The notes under the pieces are model-generated. The model ran no database searches. It was not told the origin of the DNA and saw nothing but the letters and a program-made list of their open reading frames with translations. From JADLHS01 sp020848635 (lineage in GTDB: Bacteria > Verrucomicrobiota > Verrucomicrobiia > Limisphaerales > JADLHS01), in NCBI GenBank assembly GCA_037044975.1, contig JBAOIL010000037.1, forward strand, positions 372,001 through 436,000: 64,000 bases of DNA, written 5' to 3'. The translations under genes and the position numbers were made by a program. Numbering within the stretch: the stretch's first letter is position 1; every line of letters starts with the position of its first letter. This document shows, piece by piece, positions 6,537 to 16,680 of this stretch.

Positions 6537-9287
6537 TTACTTCTTCTTCGCTGCTTGCGCCTTGCGCTTGTCTTCGATGGCAGCCTGGGCGGCAGCCAGC
6601 CGGGCAACCGGCACACGATACGGCGAACAACTCACGTAGTTCAGTCCAATACGATGGCAGAACTTCACCGAGTCAGGGTCGCCACCATGTTCCCCGCAAA
6701 TGCCCAGCTTGATGCCAGGGCGAGACGCATTGCCCTTTTCGACGGCCATCTTCATCAGTTGACCGACGCCGACTTGATCGAGCGTGGCGAATGGATTCTT
6801 CTTGAAGATTTCGTTCTCCACATAAGGCATGAGGAAGGAGCCCATATCGTCGCGACTGATGCCAAGCGCCGTCTGGGTCAGGTCGTTCGTGCCGAAGCTG
6901 AAGAACTCAGCGGTCTGCGCGATCTCGTCAGCGGTGAGCGCACCGCGCGGGACTTCGATCATCGTGCCGACCATGTAGGGGAACTTCACCTTCTTCTCGG
7001 CCATGACTTCCTTGGCGACGCGATGGACGATTTCGACCTGAAGGTCGAGTTCCTTCTTGAAACCGACGAGCGGGATCATGATCTCGGGTTTCACCTTGAT
7101 CTTGAGTTTGAGCACATCAGCAGCGGCTTCAAATACGGCACGCGCCTGCATCTCGGTGATTTCGGGATATGCAATGCCGAGGCGGCAACCGCGGTGCCCG
7201 AGCATCGGGTTGAACTCGTGCAATGCGGCAACCCGCTTGGCGATCTTTTCTTGGGTGACGCCGAGTTTCACGGCGAGATCAGCCTGGGCCTTGGCTTCGT
7301 GCGGGACGAACTCATGCAACGGCGGGTCGAGGAAACGGATCGTGGCCGGGAAGCCTTTGAGCGCTTTGAAGATTCCGGTGAAGTCGTCGCGCTGATATGG
7401 CAGCAGCTTGGCCAACGCCTTCTTACGATCGGCGACGTTCTCCGCGAGAATCATTTCGCGCATGGCGTCAATGCGGTTGCCTTCGAAGAACATGTGTTCG
7501 GTGCGGGTGAGACCAATGCCCGTCGCGCCGAACGCAATGGCGTTTTCAGTTTGTTCCGGCGTGTCGGCGTTGGTGCGAACCGCAAGCTTCGTGACCTTGG
7601 AGCACCACTTCATCAACTGAAGGAAGCTCTTGAACTTTTCCGTGGCCTGCGCGGCTTTGTCGCCATGCAGCAAGCCGGTGATGATTTCCGACGGCGCGGT
7701 CTTGATGGACCCGCCATACACGATGCCACTCGTGCCATCGATGGACATGAAGTCGCCTTCCTTGAACGTCTGACCGGAAGCCGTGATGGTCTTGGCCGCG
7801 TAATCAATATCCAGCGCACTGGCGCCGCAGACGCAAACCTTGCCCATCTGACGCGCGACGAGCGCCGCATGCGAACTGACGCCGCCCTTGGCGGTGAGAA
7901 TGCCTTCGGCGGCAATCATGCCGCGAAGATCCTCCGGCGAGGTTTCGTTGCGAACGAGCAGAACTTTCTCGCCCCGTTCCGCCGCGACCACGGCGCGGTC
8001 GGCGTTGAGATACACTTTGCCGGAAGCCGCGCCTGGACCGGCGGGCAAACCGGAAGCGACCGCCTTGGCCTTCTTGACCTCGGCGAGATCGAACACTGGC
8101 GCGAGCAATTGGTCGAGTTGATCAGCCGGGTTGCGCAGGATTGCGGTTTCCCAGTCAATGAGCTTCTCCTTGACCATGTCCATCGAGAACTTGAGTGCGG
8201 CCATGGCGGTGCGCTTGCCGTTGCGGGTCTGGAGCATGAACAGCTTGCCGTCCTGAATCGTGAATTCGATGTCCTGCACGTCCTTGAAATGTTTTTCCAA
8301 AGTCGCGCGCACCTTCATCAACTCGGCGAACGCCTGCGGCATTTCGTCCTTCAAACGAGAAACCGGCTCGGGCGTGCGCACGCCGGCGACGACATCTTCG
8401 CCCTGCGCGTTGATGAGGAACTCCCCGTAGAATTCGTTCGTGCCGTTCGCCGGGTTGCGGGTGAACGCCACGCCGGAACCGGAAGTCTCGCCGGTATTGC
8501 CATAAACCATCGCCTGCACGTTGACGGCCGTGCCCCATTCGGTCGGGATGTTATATTTGCGGCGATAGACGATCGCACGATCGTTCATCCAGGAACCGAA
8601 CACCGCGCCAGCGGCGCCGCGCAGTTGATCCCACGGATCGTTTGGGAATGCCTTGCCGGTGCGGTCCTTGATGAGCTGCTTGAAGCGTTTGACGAGTTCC
8701 TGCTGGTCCTCTGCCGTGAGTTTGGAGTCCTCGATGTCCGCGTGATATTTCTCGTGCTTGAATGAATGAATCACCGTTTCGAACGGTTCGTGATCTTCGC
8801 CCTCCTTCTTCTGCACCCCCATGACAACGTCGCCATACATCTGGATGAAGCGGCGGTAACAATCCCAGGCGAAGCGCTCATTCTTGGTGGCGGCAACGAG
8901 CGACAGCACGGTCTGGTCGTTGAGGCCGAGGTTCAAGATCGTGTCCATCATGCCAGGCATTGAATCCCGTGCGCCGGAGCGGACAGAGACGAGCAGCGGC
9001 ATCGCTTTCGTGTCGCCGAACTTGGTACCCATGATCTTCTCCATGTTGGCCATGCCGGCTTCCATTTGCGCCTGGAGTTCCTTCGGGTAGGTCTTTTTGT
9101 GAGCGTAAAAATATGTGCAAACCTCAGTGGTAGCGGTGAAGCCGGGAGGCACAGGCAGACCGATGCGGGTCATTTCGGCAAGGTTCGCACCTTTACCGCC
9201 GAGGAGGGGCTTCATGCTGCCGTCGCCGTCAGCTTTTTTGTTACCCCATGTGTAAACGTACTTATTGGATTTGGATGTTTTAGCCAT
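6537..9287 (-). CDS. ppdK: pyruvate, phosphate dikinase
   Basis: Cytoplasmic enzyme (916 aa) that interconverts pyruvate + ATP + Pi and phosphoenolpyruvate + AMP + PPi, linking glycolysis and gluconeogenesis. Domains in order: N-terminal ATP-grasp nucleotide-binding region (KPLLGGKGANLAEMTR), central swivelling phosphohistidine domain with GGVSSHAALVARQMG (catalytic His about residue 473), and C-terminal TIM barrel binding pyruvate/PEP with GLTRTEHMFFE, FSFGTNDLTQTALGISRDD and GICGEHGGDP (catalytic Cys about residue 864). Length fits the family. A single-gene unit with its own terminator. No frame damage. Confidence 0.97.
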   Translation of the reverse strand: MAKTSKSNKYVYTWGNKKADGDGSMKPLLGGKGANLAEMTRIGLPVPPGFTATTEVCTYFYAHKKTYPKELQAQMEAGMANMEKIMGTKFGDTKAMPLLVSVRSGARDSMPGMMDTILNLGLNDQTVLSLVAATKNERFAWDCYRRFIQMYGDVVMGVQKKEGEDHEPFETVIHSFKHEKYHADIEDSKLTAEDQQELVKRFKQLIKDRTGKAFPNDPWDQLRGAAGAVFGSWMNDRAIVYRRKYNIPTEWGTAVNVQAMVYGNTGETSGSGVAFTRNPANGTNEFYGEFLINAQGEDVVAGVRTPEPVSRLKDEMPQAFAELMKVRATLEKHFKDVQDIEFTIQDGKLFMLQTRNGKRTAMAALKFSMDMVKEKLIDWETAILRNPADQLDQLLAPVFDLAEVKKAKAVASGLPAGPGAASGKVYLNADRAVVAAERGEKVLLVRNETSPEDLRGMIAAEGILTAKGGVSSHAALVARQMGKVCVCGASALDIDYAAKTITASGQTFKEGDFMSIDGTSGIVYGGSIKTAPSEIITGLLHGDKAAQATEKFKSFLQLMKWCSKVTKLAVRTNADTPEQTENAIAFGATGIGLTRTEHMFFEGNRIDAMREMILAENVADRKKALAKLLPYQRDDFTGIFKALKGFPATIRFLDPPLHEFVPHEAKAQADLAVKLGVTQEKIAKRVAALHEFNPMLGHRGCRLGIAYPEITEMQARAVFEAAADVLKLKIKVKPEIMIPLVGFKKELDLQVEIVHRVAKEVMAEKKVKFPYMVGTMIEVPRGALTADEIAQTAEFFSFGTNDLTQTALGISRDDMGSFLMPYVENEIFKKNPFATLDQVGVGQLMKMAVEKGNASRPGIKLGICGEHGGDPDSVKFCHRIGLNYVSCSPYRVPVARLAAAQAAIEDKRKAQAAKKK

Positions 9288-9514
9288 AAAATAAAATTCC
9301 GTTTGGATTCCGTCAGTTCAATTTGGTGAAACTGCAAAAACAAGTCGCGAATCTAGCAAAGCCTCCCTCAGAGTCAATGAATGAACCCGAAAAAGGCAGT
9401 TGTCGCCGAGTGAATACCAAGAAATGCGCAGTCGCGCCGGCCTCGAGATCCTGAACACCTGTTTTCCAGTCAGCCGTCGTGATCACGCCCGGCTGATCAA
9501 AAGCATCAGGGGTG

Positions 9515-10744
9515 TCAGGTCGCAACCTTTTTCCGCCAGACGTAACGCGCCAAGACCACCCGCAACACCGCCGCCAACGGAATGGCGAGAATACCGCCGA
9601 GTATGCCCCCCAGCAACGTGGTCCCGACCATCAGGGCGACAATAATGGTCACAGGATGCAAGCCCACCCGTTCGCCCATGATTTTCGGCTGGATGACGAA
9701 GCCTTCAAGAGATTGGACCACCGCAAACACCCCGAGCACCATGGCCGGGTGTTGCCAGTCCCCGAAAGCCACCAAGGCGATGACCAAAGCGGAGATACAT
9801 GTTGTGATCGCGCCCAGAAACGGGATGATCGTCAAGCATGTCGCCATCACCCCGATTAGCATGGCGTAGGGTAATCCGATGAGCACGAAGCCAATGGTGT
9901 ACAGCACCCCGTCGCACATCGCCACCAGCACCTGCCCACGAAAAAAGGCGACGAGGTATTCATTGATCGCATCGATGACAAACACGAGTTCGTCTTTGAA
10001 TTTCGAGTCTTGCACGGGCAAATAATCGCGCCACTGCTTGGTGATCCCGTGCTTTTCGAGCAGGAAATAGAACGCGTAGATAGGCACCAGCGCCAGTCCC
10101 GCAATCACGCCGAACATCACCCCCAAGAAGCCCATGGCTTGCCCCAGCCACTGACCGAACTTCGGCAGCAGCCGCGTGGCATAATCTGCGAGCGGCCTGA
10201 ACGAAGAGACACCCGGCGAGGTGGGCAATTCCAGCAACGGGGTGGGGGCGTTGGTTTCGATGACCACAACCGAGGTCGCGTTCGTCACAAACGGTCGGGC
10301 GTTCTCGCTGTAGGTGCGCAGCAACGGCACGAGCTGCGGGGGCAGCCATTTGGGCGGGTGGTCGGCAAGCCGCCCGGCCCGAGCTGGCAGCTGGGTGGCG
10401 ACTTGACTGGACGTGGCCGCCAGATCGCGGGCTTCCACGACGAGTTGCGGCAACACGCTCGCAAACAACCCGACAACGATCACCAATGCCATCGTGAATA
10501 CCACCAGAATCGCCCGGACGCGGGGCACACGCTTGCGCACCAGAAAATCCACGACCGGGTCCAGCAAACAGGCCACCACCCCGGCCACCGCCAGCGGCCA
10601 GATCACTGGCGCAAAGACGTGCAAGACCCGGCCCAACCCCCACACCAGCGCTACAGTCAGGGCGATGATGATGGCGATAGCCATCCCGGTTAGGGCGGTC
10701 CAAAACAAGCGGGCCTGCTTTTCAGTGGGTAGTGGGAAACTCAT
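9515..10744 (-). CDS. AI-2E family (PerM-like) transporter
   Basis: 409 aa polytopic inner-membrane protein of the AI-2E transporter family (formerly UPF0118). About seven to eight hydrophobic segments: two near the N-terminus (GMAIAIIIALTVALVWGLG; VIWPLAVAGVVACLLDPVVD), one after the VRAIL turn, and a cluster in the C-terminal half including the family core FFRGQVLVAMCDGVLYTIG, IGLPYAMLIGVMA and IPFLGAI. Members export or take up small molecules (AI-2 in some cases, Na+/H+ in others); the substrate here cannot be inferred. Followed by ppdK about 230 bp downstream. Confidence 0.88.
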   Translation of the reverse strand: MSFPLPTEKQARLFWTALTGMAIAIIIALTVALVWGLGRVLHVFAPVIWPLAVAGVVACLLDPVVDFLVRKRVPRVRAILVVFTMALVIVVGLFASVLPQLVVEARDLAATSSQVATQLPARAGRLADHPPKWLPPQLVPLLRTYSENARPFVTNATSVVVIETNAPTPLLELPTSPGVSSFRPLADYATRLLPKFGQWLGQAMGFLGVMFGVIAGLALVPIYAFYFLLEKHGITKQWRDYLPVQDSKFKDELVFVIDAINEYLVAFFRGQVLVAMCDGVLYTIGFVLIGLPYAMLIGVMATCLTIIPFLGAITTCISALVIALVAFGDWQHPAMVLGVFAVVQSLEGFVIQPKIMGERVGLHPVTIIVALMVGTTLLGGILGGILAIPLAAVLRVVLARYVWRKKVAT

Positions 10745-10835
10745 GGTGCCAAGCTGGAAGTTGGAGGATGGAGGATGAAAGCACCCGTTGCGAACTCATC
10801 GCGGGCTTTGATTTCTTAACCTAGTAGTTCTCATT

Positions 10836-11651
10836 TCAACCTTGACCGAGCTTTTTGGACTTCTCCGTCGCAGCGCGCACGGCGCTCATAAGCGTGCCGC
10901 GTAACTTACCCTTCTCCAACTCATGCAAGCCTTCGATGGTCGTGCCGCCGGGACTGGTCACCATGTCCTTGAGGGCACCGGGATGCTGACCCGTTTCCAG
11001 AACCATCTTCGCCCCCCCCAACACAGTTTGCGCAGCCAGCCGGGTTGCCACGTCGCGCGGCAGTCCCGCCGCCACTCCGCCATCGCTCAGCCCCTCGATG
11101 AATAAGTAGACGTATGCTGGCCCGCTGCCACTTAGCCCGGTGACCGCGTCGAGCAGGGACTCCTTCACTTGAAACGCCGTGCCGACGGCGGCGAAGAGCT
11201 TTTGCGTGAGCGCGCTGTCCGCCAGGCGAGCGGATTTACCGGCCGCAAACGCCGTGGCGGATTCACCGACAAGCGCCGGGGTGTTGGGCATGACGCGAAT
11301 GACGCGGGCGGAGGGCGCCAGCACGCCTTCCAGCTTCACAATCGGAACGCCGGCCGCGATGGAGATGAGAAGGTGGGCCGCGGTAAAATGGTCGCGCACT
11401 TCCGTCAGCACCGGGGCGGTTTGATCAGGTTTGACGGCGAGGAAAACCACAGTCGCCGCCTGAACCACCGCCACATTTGACGCGACGACTTTAGCCTTGG
11501 TTTCCTTGGCAAAAGCGGCGCGGGCGGCGGGGACCGAATCGCTGGCGAGCACTTGATCCGCCGTCACGATTTTAGCACGAATAAAACCACGCGCCAGAGC
11601 CGTGGCCATCTTGCCCGCACCCAGAAATCCAATTGTGAGCTTCGCCGACAT
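10836..11651 (-). CDS. proC: pyrroline-5-carboxylate reductase
   Basis: Last step of proline synthesis: reduces 1-pyrroline-5-carboxylate to proline with NAD(P)H. 271 aa, normal length. The Rossmann fold begins at the N-terminus with IGFLGAGKMATALARGF; MPNTPALVGESATAF is the conserved middle motif; the C-terminal dimerisation domain has AVTGLSGSGPAYVYLFIEGL and MVTSPGGTTIEGLHELEKG, the P5CR signature. Upstream of the AI-2E transporter gene with a 91 bp gap. Confidence 0.96.
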   Translation of the reverse strand: MSAKLTIGFLGAGKMATALARGFIRAKIVTADQVLASDSVPAARAAFAKETKAKVVASNVAVVQAATVVFLAVKPDQTAPVLTEVRDHFTAAHLLISIAAGVPIVKLEGVLAPSARVIRVMPNTPALVGESATAFAAGKSARLADSALTQKLFAAVGTAFQVKESLLDAVTGLSGSGPAYVYLFIEGLSDGGVAAGLPRDVATRLAAQTVLGGAKMVLETGQHPGALKDMVTSPGGTTIEGLHELEKGKLRGTLMSAVRAATEKSKKLGQG

Positions 11652-11914
11652 GCGCGGGTTGTAACAGTTCGCCCCGGTCGGCGGAAGTCAAAAAGGCAGT
11701 CCTCGATTGCCACGAAAACGGCCCGAGGCGCTGACCTCCGGCCGGACATTTCTGGAAATGAGATAAGCAGCGCGGACTCGTCGCGATTGGGCCGCACGAA
11801 GGGGCCAAGGTGGTTTAACTTTTCCGCAGCAACGGACTCACTGGCGGCGAACTTTGGAATTGCTGCCCATGGCGCGATTTAGTCCAAGAACCGCCGGGAC
11901 ACGCCGTCCGCACG

Positions 11915-12850
11915 TCAGGCGGCGAATAATTCCTTCATCTGCCGGAGCACCGGCGGTATGGCCGACCACGGATCGGGTTTGGCTTCATATTCGAGCGCCA
12001 CAAAGCCCTGATAATTCGCGGCGCGCAGCATGGCTACCACGCGCGGCAGGTCGGCTGGTTCTCCCGCTGGCTGCCCCTTGCGCTTGACCTCAACCTTGAA
12101 TTGCACGTTCACCGCGTAGGGCGCGATCTTTTCCAGGTCGGCATATGGGTCGTCGGTGTGAAAATTCCCGGTATCGAGATTGATCCCGATCCACGGGCTG
12201 TTCACCGCACGCACAATTTCCAGCAGGCCCTCCGGTTCGGCGACGATGCCACCGTGATTCTCCAAGCCGAGAAAGATACCCTTCGTGCCCGCGTAAGCGC
12301 AGCATTCTTCCAGCGCGCCGATGCACATTTTGCGGGCCTCCGCGTCGCTGATTCCCTTGGCCGCACCGGCAAAAACGCGGATGTGCGGTGCGCCCATTAC
12401 CGCTGCGTATTCGATCCACCGCTTCACCGCAGCGATCTGTTGGTTGAGTTCTTCGCCCTTGGGCAGCGCGAAGTTGTTGCCCACTGACGTGCCACTGACG
12501 GCAACGCCGCGCAGGAAGGCGTGGCGCTTGATGCGGATGAAATACTCCGGGGTCACGTCGTTCGGAAAATAATACGCGGTCAATTCCGCACCCGCACAGC
12601 CGTGATCGGCGCAGTAATCAATGAAGTCGAAAAGATCAATGCGCCGGGCCGGGTCGGTTTCCGTCTCGCGCGGGTGACTGGAGGCCCTGAAATATTGGCG
12701 AAACGAGTAAGCGGCCAGACTGAGTTGGAGCCGGGGCTTGCCGGTCCGCTTGATGGGCTCGGCGGCGATGGCGGAAGGCGCCGCCGCAAATAGGCCGAGT
12801 CCGGCACCGCCGGTTAGCTTCAGAAAGTGACGACGCGAAAGAGTGTGCAT
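11915..12850 (-). CDS. Tat-exported sugar phosphate isomerase/epimerase-like TIM barrel protein
   Basis: About 311 aa. Start chosen at 12850 (MHTLSRRHFLKLTGGAG), which gives a twin-arginine signal with SRRHFLK followed by a hydrophobic stretch and AIAAE cleavage region. The mature part is an AP-endonuclease-2/xylose-isomerase-like barrel: IDYCADHGCAGAELTAYYFP, APHIRVFAGAAKG, FLGLENHGGIVAEPEGLLEI, GINLDTGNFHTDDPYADLEK and GFVALEYEAKPDPW, with Glu/Asp/His positions that bind a metal in this superfamily. Export and context point to sugar derivatives rather than phosphates. Neighbours on the same strand are an anchored hydrolase and a GH38-like protein. Confidence 0.85.
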   Translation of the reverse strand: MHTLSRRHFLKLTGGAGLGLFAAAPSAIAAEPIKRTGKPRLQLSLAAYSFRQYFRASSHPRETETDPARRIDLFDFIDYCADHGCAGAELTAYYFPNDVTPEYFIRIKRHAFLRGVAVSGTSVGNNFALPKGEELNQQIAAVKRWIEYAAVMGAPHIRVFAGAAKGISDAEARKMCIGALEECCAYAGTKGIFLGLENHGGIVAEPEGLLEIVRAVNSPWIGINLDTGNFHTDDPYADLEKIAPYAVNVQFKVEVKRKGQPAGEPADLPRVVAMLRAANYQGFVALEYEAKPDPWSAIPPVLRQMKELFAA

Positions 12851-12895
12851 AGCGGGCGGCAAGGTATGGAAAAACGCACCGAAGGAAAACCGAAT

Positions 12896-13807
12896 TCAGT
12901 GAGACAAACGAAATGCCTCGGGCCTGCGGAATTCAACTTCGTGGACTGCCAGGTCGTTCGTGGCCGTGGCAAGTTGTTGAAACGCCAACTCGTCGCCCAG
13001 CAGCGCTGCCCGCAGGCTCGCCAGCAGATAGCGGCCAAAAACCGCGCGCCGGGCCGGATCCGTGCGACCGCAAGCCCACTCGGCCGCCCGGCTGGTTGGG
13101 TGCTCCGCGTCCACATGGGTGGCGCCGTTTACCACCAAGGATAACGCCGGCCCGGGCAACGCGGCGAAGATCTGGCGCGCATTTCCGCTGGCGTTCCACG
13201 GCGCCGGTTCGGCCCGCAGGGCAAAGCAGGGAATGTCCAAAGTCTTTGCCGCCTGGCCAACCTCTCGCCCCAGCCCTACTGGGTCGAGACCCACCCAGCC
13301 GGCCACGTTCGGATTACCCGCCGCCGCCAATAACGATGACGCCCCACCGGCCGAAAACCCAACCAGCGCCGCGCGGCCCATCGGTTTTGGCTGTTGGAAT
13401 AACTTCTCCGCAGTTACAGCGGCCAATAGTTCGACCAACGCGTGGCCGTTCCGCGGATGATCCGCCCAAGCCGGCAGGTTCGGCACCACGGCAATGAAAC
13501 CATCGGCAGCCAGCAATCCACCCCAACCAGCCATGGTCTGGCGGTTGCGCGAAAACCCGTGCGCCACCACCACGACCGGCGCCGTGAGCGCTTCCGTTGG
13601 AAGGTAGCAGTCCACCGCCACAACCTTGTCGGTCAGGCGCACCTTTACCGTACGAAGGCTGACGCTCTCCGGCAATGGCAGCGTCGGAATGTGAAGAAAC
13701 CGATGCACCCCGCCGACACCAACTGCCACGACGAGCATCAACCCCGCGACCAGTCCGACGAGCCAGCGGCGACTTCGGAAACCGTTACGCGACATAACCG
13801 ATGTCAT
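12896..13807 (-). CDS. membrane-anchored alpha/beta hydrolase (dienelactone hydrolase/lipase-like)
   Basis: 303 aa. A basic N-terminus and one hydrophobic stretch (WLVGLVAGLMLVVAVGVGGV) suggest a signal anchor. The core shows VVVVAHGFSRNRQTMAG (oxyanion-hole HGF), the nucleophile elbow GFSAGGASSLL (Ser in GxSxG), and a late NGATHVDAEHP likely holding the catalytic His. It resembles chlorophyllase/PET-hydrolase-type alpha/beta hydrolases rather than true lipases; the substrate is unknown. Two start codons are possible (13807 or 13795). Confidence 0.75.
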   Translation of the reverse strand: MTSVMSRNGFRSRRWLVGLVAGLMLVVAVGVGGVHRFLHIPTLPLPESVSLRTVKVRLTDKVVAVDCYLPTEALTAPVVVVAHGFSRNRQTMAGWGGLLAADGFIAVVPNLPAWADHPRNGHALVELLAAVTAEKLFQQPKPMGRAALVGFSAGGASSLLAAAGNPNVAGWVGLDPVGLGREVGQAAKTLDIPCFALRAEPAPWNASGNARQIFAALPGPALSLVVNGATHVDAEHPTSRAAEWACGRTDPARRAVFGRYLLASLRAALLGDELAFQQLATATNDLAVHEVEFRRPEAFRLSH

Positions 13808-13885
13808 CCGAATTCTGCGTCACCCCGCGTCTGGGGATAAGCCCGCCGCCGCCAGCATCGGAAAAGCCCCGATCAATCTTGCTGT

Positions 13886-16414
13886 TCATGGCTTGTAGAG
13901 ATCCTGCATGAACAGCGGATGTTCGGGCAGGGACGGGTTGAGCACCATGACGGGTTCAGTAACTAGCGCACCGGCGAGGGCTTCGGCTTCGTGGTCACCG
14001 GCCAGTTGGTTGCGCCAGACCAGGTCGAATTGGAACTCCATTACGCCCGGGCTGTCGCCTTGAAAATTGGTGTACCAGAAATTGTCGTAGAGGATAGCCA
14101 GCACGCGACCGGTGCGGCCGGGCGGGGCGGTGAGATGCGATTTGGGATGCGGTCCGTCGAGCGTGATCAGCGGAGCGTCACGCGTCACCCACAACCAATG
14201 TCCGTCCGGCGTTCCGTAGTGCGCCCAGCCGTCAATGGCAAAGTAGTCGCGGCAGGTCCCGGGAAACTGATCGGTGAACGGCGTGAAGCCCATCCCGCCG
14301 CTGCTTAGCCGGGGCAATATGCCGTCACACGGCAGCGGGTTGACCACGCAGAGTAACTCGGGGTCGAACGAGGAGATGCGATTCAGCCGGAATGTCAGCC
14401 GGGCGCGCGGTTCGCGCTTCCAGATTTCAAGCTGGCGCGTGGCCCACTTGAGCCGCGGGTGTTCCAGCGCTTGCGTGTAACGAACCGTGTGCGGTCCCTC
14501 CTCGACGGTCGCCGCGGCGCCGGCTCTGGCAGGGACGAACTCCAGCTTTTCTTTCTGCAACCGCTCGCGCCGGGTCGCATCTCCGGCATTCCAGATGTCC
14601 TGCAGCGCCCAGCGGGGCGCGAAGGCATTGACCTTCACGGACACAAAGTCGCCGAGCCCCGCCGTGAATAACGGCTTGTTCATGCCGGGCCAGGTCGCGG
14701 CGTTGGGCCAGCCTCGGTCGTCAGTCGTGACGCTCGGTGCGGTGGTTGATTGCGGGGGTTTCTCTTCCACGGTCTCCCGGCTGAGTTCAAATCGTTTCAC
14801 GCTCGTGGCCGGGAGTTGCTCCACCCAGAAACGGGCGAAGCGATTCGGCGAACGATCAGGGAACGTCGCAGAAACGTCCTCGCTGCTGAGATCCGCGGGG
14901 TTCTGCGGGCGGCCCCAAAGCGGTCCCGGTTCAAAATACAGTTTGAGGTGCGCGCCGGTCGCGGGGTCCACCAGCGAACGGGAGTCGTCCCGCAGACAGG
15001 AAGCGATGAGCGTCGCCCAACCGCTGAAGGGCGCGGCCGACGGGTTGGCAAGCCACAATCCCTGTTCTTCGCGGACGAGCCGCATGCGGGCGCGCTGGCC
15101 CAGCAACCATTCCGCCAGCGCCATCGGCCGCCACGCGAGCCGGGCCTTCTCGTTCCACTGGCCCTGCGCGTCAAGGCTGTACGGTTGCCCTACGCTCATG
15201 CCGGAGCCCCAGGTGTGCTCGTCGAAGAGGCAGAGGTCTTTTGTGAGTTCGGTGATGCGGCGGGCGCTGGAAGCTTCCAAAGGTCCCCAAACCGGTGATT
15301 GGGCGGCGGCGAGCGAGCGTTTCGCGAACCGGCTCGCGGCCACTTCGCGCGGAGCGCAAGCGGTGCCATTGGCCCACCAATCTGTCCACTCACCCTGGCA
15401 CTCGGGCGCGGAAGCGCCGGCGGCCTTCTCCAGATCTTTCATCGCCTCGGTCGCGGTTGTGAGTCGCAGTTTCGGCTGGAGGCCAAGCTTGTTCCAGGCG
15501 GCCACGAAGTCGGACAACGGCGGGAATGGTGGATCATTGTCGTAACGCCACATACTCGTCATGGAAACCGCCAGCACCGGATGCCGGTAGCCGTCGCGCT
15601 CGAACTGGCGCAGCCGGGCGAGGCAGCGCTCGTGCGCCTTGCGCAATGAAACCTCGTCCGTTTTCAAAATGTCACCCGCCCGCGGCGGACGATAGAGCCC
15701 ATCCGCTGCCCGCGGCAAAGGACCACGCCGCCACTCGTCTTTTTCAAAAAAGAAAAACCCGTCGCCGTAGGTCAGGCTCATCCACACGAAAAGCTTTCGG
15801 CCATCCGGCTGCTTCCACCAAAACGCCGTGAGGCGGGGCAACGGTGGCCCCCCGCTATCGCCATTGATGCCGGAGAACAGGTAGCGCACGCCGCGATCGA
15901 GCAACGCCTTGGCCCCGGCGCGGGGGAAACCATTCACGTCGTTCTGCACGGCGGTCTGCGGTTTGAATTCCCGCCACAATTCTTCCGGCAACCAGTGCGT
16001 CATCACCTGCCACTGCGCGCGATCGAGAAACGGCGTGTTATTGAGCGGCAGCGCGGTAACTTCGATTTGACCAGCCCGGATGGCTTTCAGAAATTCCCGC
16101 CGCCTCGCGGGGGTCGCCGCCTCCCACCAGTCATTCACCGCCACGGTCGTTTCCGCCGTCCAACGAAAGCGCGCCTCGTCTGGCAGCCGGCGCGTGGCGC
16201 GCGCCGTGTCCAACGCCAGGTCGAGATAACGGCGCTGCAAATCACGGCACACCGCCGGGTGATCCGTAAAACCATAATCCGTGTGGGAGAAGTGAATGAG
16301 GTCGAGTTGCTGCACGAACCCGGCTGAGGTGGGGGGCGATTCTGCCGCGGAAAGAATCGAAGTTAGCACGCAAAGAAATGCCGATCCCCAGTAGCGGACT
16401 TGTTTGGCTCGCAT
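13886..16414 (-). CDS. exported GH38-like (DUF5054-type) glycosidase
   Basis: 842 aa with a Sec signal (MRAKQVRYWGSAFLCVLTSI, cleavage near AES). I chose 16414 because the in-frame extension upstream lacks signal features and would run into the divergent gene. N-terminal barrel motifs are shared with the second GH38-like gene at 23.7-26.7 kb: HFSHTDYGFTDHP, RFRWTAETTVAVNDWW, QNDVNGFPRAGAKALLDRG with RYLFSGINGDSG following. In GH38 alpha-mannosidases such His/Asp motifs bind zinc and supply the nucleophile. The C-terminal half looks like the beta-sandwich of this family. Function on alpha-mannosides is inference only. Confidence 0.75.
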   Translation of the reverse strand: MRAKQVRYWGSAFLCVLTSILSAAESPPTSAGFVQQLDLIHFSHTDYGFTDHPAVCRDLQRRYLDLALDTARATRRLPDEARFRWTAETTVAVNDWWEAATPARRREFLKAIRAGQIEVTALPLNNTPFLDRAQWQVMTHWLPEELWREFKPQTAVQNDVNGFPRAGAKALLDRGVRYLFSGINGDSGGPPLPRLTAFWWKQPDGRKLFVWMSLTYGDGFFFFEKDEWRRGPLPRAADGLYRPPRAGDILKTDEVSLRKAHERCLARLRQFERDGYRHPVLAVSMTSMWRYDNDPPFPPLSDFVAAWNKLGLQPKLRLTTATEAMKDLEKAAGASAPECQGEWTDWWANGTACAPREVAASRFAKRSLAAAQSPVWGPLEASSARRITELTKDLCLFDEHTWGSGMSVGQPYSLDAQGQWNEKARLAWRPMALAEWLLGQRARMRLVREEQGLWLANPSAAPFSGWATLIASCLRDDSRSLVDPATGAHLKLYFEPGPLWGRPQNPADLSSEDVSATFPDRSPNRFARFWVEQLPATSVKRFELSRETVEEKPPQSTTAPSVTTDDRGWPNAATWPGMNKPLFTAGLGDFVSVKVNAFAPRWALQDIWNAGDATRRERLQKEKLEFVPARAGAAATVEEGPHTVRYTQALEHPRLKWATRQLEIWKREPRARLTFRLNRISSFDPELLCVVNPLPCDGILPRLSSGGMGFTPFTDQFPGTCRDYFAIDGWAHYGTPDGHWLWVTRDAPLITLDGPHPKSHLTAPPGRTGRVLAILYDNFWYTNFQGDSPGVMEFQFDLVWRNQLAGDHEAEALAGALVTEPVMVLNPSLPEHPLFMQDLYKP

Positions 16415-16680
16415 AACGGACGCAAGTCTAGCGCCGGAACCGGCGGGGTGCCAACCCGCTTGCTCAGGAAGTTGCAGGTCCGGCCCCCATTTTCCGCGCG
16501 GTCGGAACGAAGGCATCAGCAGGATTCCATGCTCCCGACAATCGAACCGCCGCTCAACCATCCAGCCCGGCTCCGACCGAGTCTCCGCGAAACAAGGGCC
16601 GATAACTTTCGCTTGCTTCCCAAATTGCGCCGCGAAATCATCATGCACCGCAAACGAATTCGCGAACAAGAATCCTCGAA